From: Piezodorus guildinii
Taxonomy: Eukaryota > Arthropoda > Insecta > Hemiptera > Pentatomidae
DNA length: 64,000 nt
Assembly (NCBI GenBank): GCA_023052935.1
Contig: CM041294.1
Coordinates: 18,686,635-18,750,634, forward strand
Reading direction: 5' to 3'
This document shows positions 57,938-64,000 of the stretch, one piece after another; within the stretch, counting starts at the first letter, position 1, and each line of letters begins with the position of its first letter. Under the pieces are notes generated by a model. The model saw only the letters and a program-made list of their open reading frames with translations. It was not told where the DNA came from and searched no databases. The translations under genes and the position numbers were made by a program.

Positions 57938-60120
57938 TGTTGGCAATAATGATTAGAAAAAAAATGAATGCTTTAAATTTATTTTTCAAAAATATTAACT
58001 TTTACTTTTGTTAAAAACACATGACACATGAGTTTTGTACACATTTTTTGGTTAAATAAGTGTATGTTTCTTACCACACAAAATGTATATACTATTGGAC
58101 AAAATTTGTAAGAATAGTGGTCTAAAAGAACATAAAATTACTTACTCATATCCACTCTCCTATTGCAATCACTTTCTGAGTTTTGCAATTAGAGCTCATT
58201 GGTTAAAATTTATTTTTATAATTAGTCATCTTCATTGTATGAAATTTATGACTTTTATTTTAAGAGTGTTAAATTATAACTACAATAAAAGATAGAACTA
58301 TTGGCACGTGAGCATTGTGAATGATACCACCTCTTTTTAGTCAAACCATGAGTAGGCAACTGGAGTTCAACGTCAAAGATCTTCTGAATTTCAAAGTACA
58401 GGCCACTTACCTGGGGATCTCAAATATCTGAGATCATTTGTCAGACCTAGTTTGCTGTAAGCATATAGAAGTAACAATCTGTAATATAATTATGCAGACC
58501 AGTTACTATAATCTTCTTACATATACAGCTGATTACCAACAATTAAACCATAAGCCATCAAATTAAAGTAGCATGTTTGGACCTCAAATTTTACTTTTAT
58601 TTTATCTTATTAAAATCAAGCTGCTTCTTCTCATTCCGGAATATCAATGAAACCAAAGTGGGTGTAATTTCATTTAACTGTCATTGTTTGTTTATTTAGT
58701 TAAACATTCTTATATACTCTGCAGAAAGAAAAGTTACACGTCATCAAAATATGCTGACCATACAGAAATACAATTTAATCAAATAATTCAATACTCCTAG
58801 CCTTGCACAAAATTATTGATTGAAGGGAGTCATCACTTCCAAAAAGCTCAATGTTTGAAAGGAAACAAATCCATGGAAAGTATTTAATACCATATGGATT
58901 CTTCAACATACTCCATATTTAAGTAAATAGTTTAAAAATAAAGTAAATTGTTCAGAATAAAGTAGATAATTAAAATTTTAATTGATGATTGAAATTAGTT
59001 TATGTACAGGAACAACCATATCATGACAGCCCCAATACTAGTTAAAAAGATATCTGAAAATCATTCACCAAATGTGAAATATCTTTAATAATTAATTTTT
59101 TAACAAACATCATTGTGCTTTTCATTAATTATTGTTGAAGAATGTTAAGTAAAAAATTATATAACTTAATCTGAAATAAATGATTTTGAAGATTCTGAAT
59201 TAAGATTCCCAGATGGATGAATTGGAGCTTATTATATGAATGTTTTAGAATTTTGAAACTCGGATTGGAAGATATAAGCTATATCTTAATGATATAACTT
59301 ATATGGATTTAAGAAATATAAAATTTAAATTTATTAACAAATATTTTTATTAAACTGAATTAAAAAAATTAAGTAAAATTGTTAATTGTATAAAGAAGTT
59401 ATTAGCTACTGAATGCAGACATACATATCCGATAAAAATATGTTAAAACTGTAACGAATTTTTCTAATTATAAGTTACTCTAATCAGAAATCCAAAATAA
59501 CTCCGAAATTTTCTTTATAAGTTATTGTTCAAATGTATACCTTTAATTAGAAACTTTTTTGAAACAGCAAATATAAAGAACTTTTTTTAAACCATTACAT
59601 TGCACAACTTTTCCTGAAAACTTAGGCAGTAAAAGTTTTTTAATAGTAATACAAGAACATTTAAAGTTCCAACTTAAATATTTATTCTCAAGATTCTCAT
59701 AAAATTGTCTGGAGTTTCAGTAAGACAGGTTTTTTACCACTTTGTTATTCAAACTTTCTTAAAAATAATTACATAAAAAAAAACCTTTTCTTGTAATTGT
59801 GTGAAAATTAGAGTTTAAAATGTTTTCTGTTAAACATTCTTGTTGAAGTTAAATGCTATAACTTTAATGTGAAAAGTTATAGTAAAAAAGTTAAGTGAAA
59901 CTGAATAAAAAATAATTATTTGCTCATGCACTGGTATAAATCACTGGTTAAAAAAAATTAATACTTTATAATCACATTTACACAATCTGATGGAGCCAAA
60001 GACTCCAGTCTGTAATAAAGTATTATGTCTAGCATAAAATGAAATATATTTAAAAATGTGAGAATGTTTTACTGCATATTGAGAAGTAAACTCAGGGTGG
60101 TCACCAAAACACTTTAATTA
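57938..60120. other. Intronic spacer, no gene seen
   Basis: About 2.2 kb without recognised repeats or coding sequence; AT-rich. It is the longest stretch of the large intron without an identified element. Confidence 0.4.
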
Positions 60121-60121
60121 A

Positions 60122-60182
60122 GTAAAACTTAATTTATTGTGCCGTTTAGAACTAAATTTTAGGCCATCTTCAGGGGGATCAC
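60122..60182 (-). ncRNA. Diverged CTGAAGA…AAACG motif (hammerhead-like family)
   Basis: The - strand reads CCCTGAAGATGGCCTAAAAT then TTAGTTCTAAACGGCACAAT. It resembles the motifs at 13204 and 22587 but with TAAAC in place of GAAAC and AAGA for ATGA. Likely the end of an old retroelement. Confidence 0.25.
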
Positions 60183-60654
60183 AACACTTGAGTCATGATC
60201 ACGTTTAACTAATAAACAATCAGTCAAGTTATGATGAATACAGCAATATTTCGAATTAAAATTACAGGAAACTACTAATTAATAACATTTTTAATATGTA
60301 AGTTGGTTGGGTCTGCAGAAGAAATATCACATTCCAATAATGTAACATTTTATAATAAATTTTGTTTTTATTTAGTTAGATTACAGTTTAAACCGCATCC
60401 CTAAACAATCTCTTTAAATCATTCAATTAATTTTATTTCATTCATTCTATATCCTGTCAATTAATCTTCCATTGTTAAAAAACTGGTAATCTTCTCTTAA
60501 TTCAAAAACAATTTCCATGTCAATAAATAAAACCACATTGCAGTTATAAGAACTAATAATGTAACTTAATAAATAACTTATAGAATTAGGAAACTAAGCA
60601 GACTTTTTTATTAAATAATTGTCTTTATTTATGAAACTTATGACTTTTCTCAAG

Positions 60655-60852
60655 GAAAACTCAGAAATGTTCAAAAATATCTACAAGGCATGTGAGGTAG
60701 CAGCAGAAAGGGCAAATTTATATGGCAGATATGGAATAGACAGGTATTTGAGTGCTTTCGGTTTGTCTGTAGACCCCAAATACCATGGTTTCCGTATAGG
60801 AGAAAGGATTCTAGAATGCAGAAAACCACTATGCCAACACCTAGGTGTCAAG
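60655..60852 (+). CDS. GNAT-family N-acetyltransferase, exon 3 (CoA-binding motif)
   Basis: Acceptor TTTTCTCAAG|GAA, phase 0, matching exon 2's phase-0 donor. Encodes ENSEMFKNIYKACEVAAERA…YGIDRYLSAFGLSVDPKYHG and then FRIGERILECRKPLCQHLGVK. GLSVDPKYHGFRIGERIL is GNAT motif A, the acetyl-CoA pyrophosphate loop. The usual R/Q-x-x-G-x-G/A pattern is altered: His replaces Arg before the first Gly, and Arg stands where a Gly is common. Some insect members of the group have such variants, so activity is not excluded. Donor AAG|GTACTT. Confidence 0.85.
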
Positions 60853-60936
60853 GTACTTAGAAATTTTTACAATTGAGAACAAATTAATAAGAATCTGCTT
60901 AGTAGTATGTTATAAAATATTGGTGTTTTTTTTTAG

Positions 60937-61034
60937 GCAACAGGTACTATTTTCACAGCAGCAGCTTCGCAATACTTATCAAGAAAAGTTGGTTTCCAAG
61001 TTTTGTATGAGGAAGAGTACTCTAAATACAAAAG
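60937..61034 (+). CDS. GNAT-family N-acetyltransferase, exon 4
   Basis: An 84-bp intron with TTTTTTTTAG acceptor precedes this exon (phase 0). It encodes ATGTIFTAAASQYLSRKVGF and QVLYEEEYSKYK. The T.FTA.ASQ..(S/A).KVGF..L.E..Y pattern is the C-terminal motif B region typical of this insect GNAT group. Donor AAAG|GTAAGA, phase 2. Confidence 0.85.
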
Positions 61035-61110
61035 GTAAGAATGAGTTAATCCATGATTGTATTTTATGTAACACTACAATTTTCTGTGGTTACTAATTTT
61101 TCCGCATCAG

Positions 61111-61117
61111 ATCCTAA
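61111..61117 (+). CDS. GNAT probable last coding exon (Arg-Ser-stop)
   Basis: TTTTTCCGCATCAG|ATCCTAA gives, in the required phase 2, an Arg codon completed across the junction, then Ser and stop. All five exons then sum to 639 bp, 212 residues plus stop. The relatives usually carry some 20-30 more residues, so a different last exon is possible, but none is visible before the poly(A) signal. Confidence 0.4.
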
Positions 61118-61283
61118 AGACAGGCTATAATTTGAACCTATTTTATTTGAAGGTCATCATTTCATCATAGTTGTTTGTATTAGATAACTGGATATTAATG
61201 CAAGAACAAGAAAGCAACCACTTAAATAATGAATTGAAATTATATCTTACTTTTATTACTGAGCCTTGCTCAAAACAAATACT

Positions 61284-61289
61284 AATAAA
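61284..61289 (+). terminator. Poly(A) signal candidate for the GNAT gene
   Basis: AATAAA lies 170 bp after the proposed stop codon; another ATAAA-rich stretch follows immediately. Confidence 0.4.
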
Positions 61290-61604
61290 TAAAAATTCAG
61301 CAGATTATTAGATAATCACTTCTATCTAAAATTGTTGAATTTTAACTATTTAAGTAAAAAGTTTGAAAAATTACCAAGACTTACCACAACTCAACAGCAA
61401 TTGTTAAGTATTACCAATCATAGAACTCAACTTCAAATTTAAATAAAATAAATAATTTAAAATTACTTTTGAGGGAATTTTTTTTTTAATATTCGGAAAC
61501 TCTGAAAATACCTTTGAATAGATACAATACTAGCAATTTAATTAAAATAACAGGGTTAAAATAAATAAAAGAAAAAATTATCTTCCTTCATCTCCTTCTC
61601 AGCT

Positions 61605-61610
61605 TTTATT
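61605..61610 (-). terminator. Poly(A) signal candidate for eEF2
   Basis: TTTATT on + (AATAAA on the coding strand), about 195 bp beyond the eEF2 stop codon and within a T-rich downstream context. Confidence 0.45.
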
Positions 61611-61802
61611 TCATTTTACATTGTAATGAATATGTACATGTCACATTGCATATAATTAATAGTTTAAATTAAAAGTTATCATTTTTCAATTCATTTAAAA
61701 GAACAAAAAGTGAAATATCTTTGCAGAAATAGAGCTCAATTGCAGAATGTAACATAGAAAAAATAAATGTAAAAAAAATATTAAAATAAAAAAGGAAATA
61801 AT

Positions 61803-64000
61803 TTATAATTTATCCAGATATTGTGCAAGATCTGGTAAACCTTCTTTAAGACCTTTTCTTTTCCTGGTGTCTTGAACAATGTTGAAGGGCTTGGTGTTGG
61901 TGTCGAGTGGGTCACCTGGTAAGATCTGCCAATGGTCAAACACACACTGAGGGAAAGCCTGTCCACCAGTATTACTTCTCAAATCAGCAGTGAAACCAAA
62001 TGATTCATTTACAGGCAAATAAGCTTTTACCACAAACATGGGTGTTCCAGCAACTTGCATTTCTTCAAAAACATGGCCTCTTCTTCTATTCAGAACACCA
62101 TAGATACCTCCAACGGCAACCTCAGGACATTGGATTTCACAAAGGTATACAGGTTCCATCAATCTGGGACTAGCTGTAAGAACACAGGCATAGAGACATC
62201 TACGGGCTGTTGGAATAATCTGCCCACCTCCTCTGTGAATAGCATCAGCATGAAGAGTTACATCATAAATGTTAAACCTCACACCTCGCATGTTTTCTTC
62301 AGCCAAAACTCCCTCCTTTGTAGCCCATTGGAATCCAGCAACAACACTATCCTTGATTTCGTTCAAGTATTGAACACCCTTAGTGCAGTCCATCAGCAGG
62401 TTAGGTCCTGAACCATCAGGTCCAAATGCCCAAATTTTTCTTGCTTCTGACACATCGTATTCATACTTCTCAGCTAAATATCTGGCTCTCACTTTGAAGT
62501 CATCACGTGGGTTAACATCTCCTTTGTCAATATCTTCAGGCAATCCATCTGGCATAGGTAAGGCTTTCATAAAGAGACGGTTGTGTTTGTTGGGTGATTT
62601 GGACAGACACATTTGATTACTTTCTTCTGAGACAGTTTCTCTGTAAGATACAACGGGATCAGATTTTTTCAGAGGAATGCAAGCATGATCCTCTTCAAGA
62701 TCTTTCAGACAAATTTCAAGATGAAGTTCTCCAGCACCAGCAATGATATGTTCACCGGACTCTTCAATAATACATTGTACCATAGGATCTGATTTGGCCA
62801 AACGTTTTAATCCTTCAACAAGCTTAGGTAAATCGGCAGGATTTTTAGGTTCAACAGCCACTCTCACAACTGGTGAAACACTGAATTTCATGACCCTCAT
62901 GTTATGAGCATCTTTAAAAGTTGTAATAGTACCAGTTTTTACTAAAAATTGGTCAACACCGACCAAACCACAAATGTTACCGCTAGGTACATCTTCAATA
63001 GCTTCAACATAACGTCCCATCATCAAAATTGTTCTCTGAATAGCTTTTTCATACAAATCCTCTTTCTTTCCTGGAACAAAATTTGGTCCCATGATCCTAG
63101 CCTTCATACCAGTACAAACTTTTCCAGAAAATACACGCCCAAAAGCATAGAAACGTCCTTTGTCTGAGGTGGGTACCATTTTTGAAATATACATCATAAG
63201 TGGAGCATTAGGATCACAGTTCTTAATTCCAATAGCAGCTTCATCATCGTGAGGCCCTTCGTATAACATTTCCATCCTATACTTCTGGGCAACTACTGGA
63301 GATGGCAAATGAATGGCTATCATTTGAAGTAAAGCTTCACCAGCTGGTAGCCAAGACCTCATGACAACTTTCAATAATTGTTTCCCATCTTTTTCCCGAT
63401 CTTCAACACCTAATTTGATATTCAATTTTTCTAATAAAGTGGCAGCTTCTTCCTTCTTGTAATTCATAATAGAGTCAAAAATTTTATAAATAGGATCTAA
63501 AATGTACATAACAAATGAGCGCTTGTTGTCTTCTTCCTTTTGCTTAGCCCACTTCTTAGTTTTAGGATTAAAGAAATTTTCACCCCACAACCTATTCATT
63601 AGTTTAACAACATCAATTTTAAATTTCTCAGCATACATTTCAGCAAACTGTTTGAGAGTAAATGCCCAACCATGAAGCCCAGAACCAAATCCAACACTTC
63701 CTTTGCTAGGATCTACACGTACTTCACCCATAGGTCCGCTGTCATCACTGTATGTTGCAATTATGACATTAACATTTTCAACAATACGCTGAAAGGTTTG
63801 GTAAAGATCTTCAGGGTCTAATTGAAGTTCCAACAGAGCTCTGTCCATTTTATTCATGAAAAGGACAGGCTTTATACGTTCAGCAATAGCTTGACGCAAA
63901 ACAGTTTCGGTCTGCACACATACTCCAGACACACAATCAACAACAACTAAAGCTCCATCAGTTACACGAAGAGCAGCAGTTACTTCACTGGAAAAGTCCA
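61803..64000 (-). CDS. eEF2: Eukaryotic translation elongation factor 2 (eEF2), 5'-partial
   Basis: Cytosolic GTPase that drives ribosomal translocation. The frame is open from the right edge to TAA at 61803-61805: two bases of a split codon plus about 731 residues of an expected 840 or so. The N-terminal 110 residues, with the P-loop and switch regions, lie outside. The visible part begins [20 protein letters not shown], just after the DxPGH motif. It contains the G4 motif NKMD, domain II ([20 protein letters not shown]), [20 protein letters not shown], and in domain [18 protein letters not shown], whose His in HRGGGQ is the residue converted to diphthamide. The C-terminus is [20 protein letters not shown]. 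No intron lies in the visible 2.2 kb. It is convergent with the GNAT gene. Confidence 0.98.
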   Translation of the reverse strand, partial: DFSSEVTAALRVTDGALVVVDCVSGVCVQTETVLRQAIAERIKPVLFMNKMDRALLELQLDPEDLYQTFQRIVENVNVIIATYSDDSGPMGEVRVDPSKGSVGFGSGLHGWAFTLKQFAEMYAEKFKIDVVKLMNRLWGENFFNPKTKKWAKQKEEDNKRSFVMYILDPIYKIFDSIMNYKKEEAATLLEKLNIKLGVEDREKDGKQLLKVVMRSWLPAGEALLQMIAIHLPSPVVAQKYRMEMLYEGPHDDEAAIGIKNCDPNAPLMMYISKMVPTSDKGRFYAFGRVFSGKVCTGMKARIMGPNFVPGKKEDLYEKAIQRTILMMGRYVEAIEDVPSGNICGLVGVDQFLVKTGTITTFKDAHNMRVMKFSVSPVVRVAVEPKNPADLPKLVEGLKRLAKSDPMVQCIIEESGEHIIAGAGELHLEICLKDLEEDHACIPLKKSDPVVSYRETVSEESNQMCLSKSPNKHNRLFMKALPMPDGLPEDIDKGDVNPRDDFKVRARYLAEKYEYDVSEARKIWAFGPDGSGPNLLMDCTKGVQYLNEIKDSVVAGFQWATKEGVLAEENMRGVRFNIYDVTLHADAIHRGGGQIIPTARRCLYACVLTASPRLMEPVYLCEIQCPEVAVGGIYGVLNRRRGHVFEEMQVAGTPMFVVKAYLPVNESFGFTADLRSNTGGQAFPQCVFDHWQILPGDPLDTNTKPFNIVQDTRKRKGLKEGLPDLAQYLDKL

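Larger units (their letters stand above)
43756..60654 (+). other. GNAT intron 2, 16.9 kb, transposon-filled
   Basis: Inferred intron between phase-0 splice sites. It contains four mariner pieces, three long HINE-like pieces plus a terminal relic, one Jockey and one I-clade copy, two type A SINEs, a pogo-like element and R-B repeats. The other introns of the gene are only 73-84 bp. A small missed exon inside it cannot be excluded. Confidence 0.65.

Noticed and set aside
62055..62616. Antisense open frames over eEF2
   Set aside because: They are shadows of the eEF2 codons on the opposite strand and resemble no protein.

Overview
This is a eukaryotic window, AT-rich and full of homopolymer and (TA)n/(CA)n tracts, from an animal and almost certainly an insect. 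The evidence is spliced genes with GT-AG introns, a eukaryotic elongation factor 2, an acetyltransferase of the type expanded in insects, and Jockey/R1/I/CR1-like non-LTR retrotransposons, mariner elements and tRNA-derived SINEs. A hemipteroid source is possible but cannot be shown from the sequence.

Only two host genes are clear, both near the right end and convergent. (1) A GNAT-family N-acetyltransferase on the + strand has exons at 43347-43509, 43583-43755, 60655-60852 and 60937-61034, with a probable tiny last exon at 61111-61117. Splice phases agree throughout. Its second intron is about 16.9 kb and packed with transposons. (2) eEF2 on the - strand (61803 to the right edge) is one long uninterrupted reading frame covering roughly the C-terminal 730 residues; the 5' end lies outside the window. 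The two 3' ends face each other, with poly(A) signals about 320 bp apart.

Layout: 1-8 kb is AT-rich intergenic DNA with one SINE relic, one decayed reverse transcriptase (RT) and a possible orphan exon. 8.17-9.48 kb is a large inverted repeat (arms about 490 bp). 9.9-15 kb holds two long Helentron-like (HINE-like) elements, tRNA-SINEs and a short Jockey-like insert with an 11-bp target-site duplication (TSD). 15.4-18 kb is an array of degenerate repeats and a CR1-like 3' end. 19.17-21.2 kb is a three-level nest (SINE, then Jockey, then Jockey) with a TSD at each level. 22.7-24.7 kb is a second nest (Jockey in Jockey). 25.5-43.1 kb is a mosaic of mariner, Jockey, CR1-like, R1-like, SINE and HINE-like fragments. 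43.3-61.1 kb is the GNAT gene with its transposon-filled intron. 61.8-64 kb is eEF2.

No transposable element here looks autonomous. The non-LTR copies are 5'-truncated, the mariner copies lack the middle of the transposase, and the HINE-like, pogo-like and fold-back elements encode nothing recognisable. Nested insertions with matching TSDs allow insertion order to be read directly. No CRISPR array, rRNA gene, functional tRNA gene or virus-like gene was seen.
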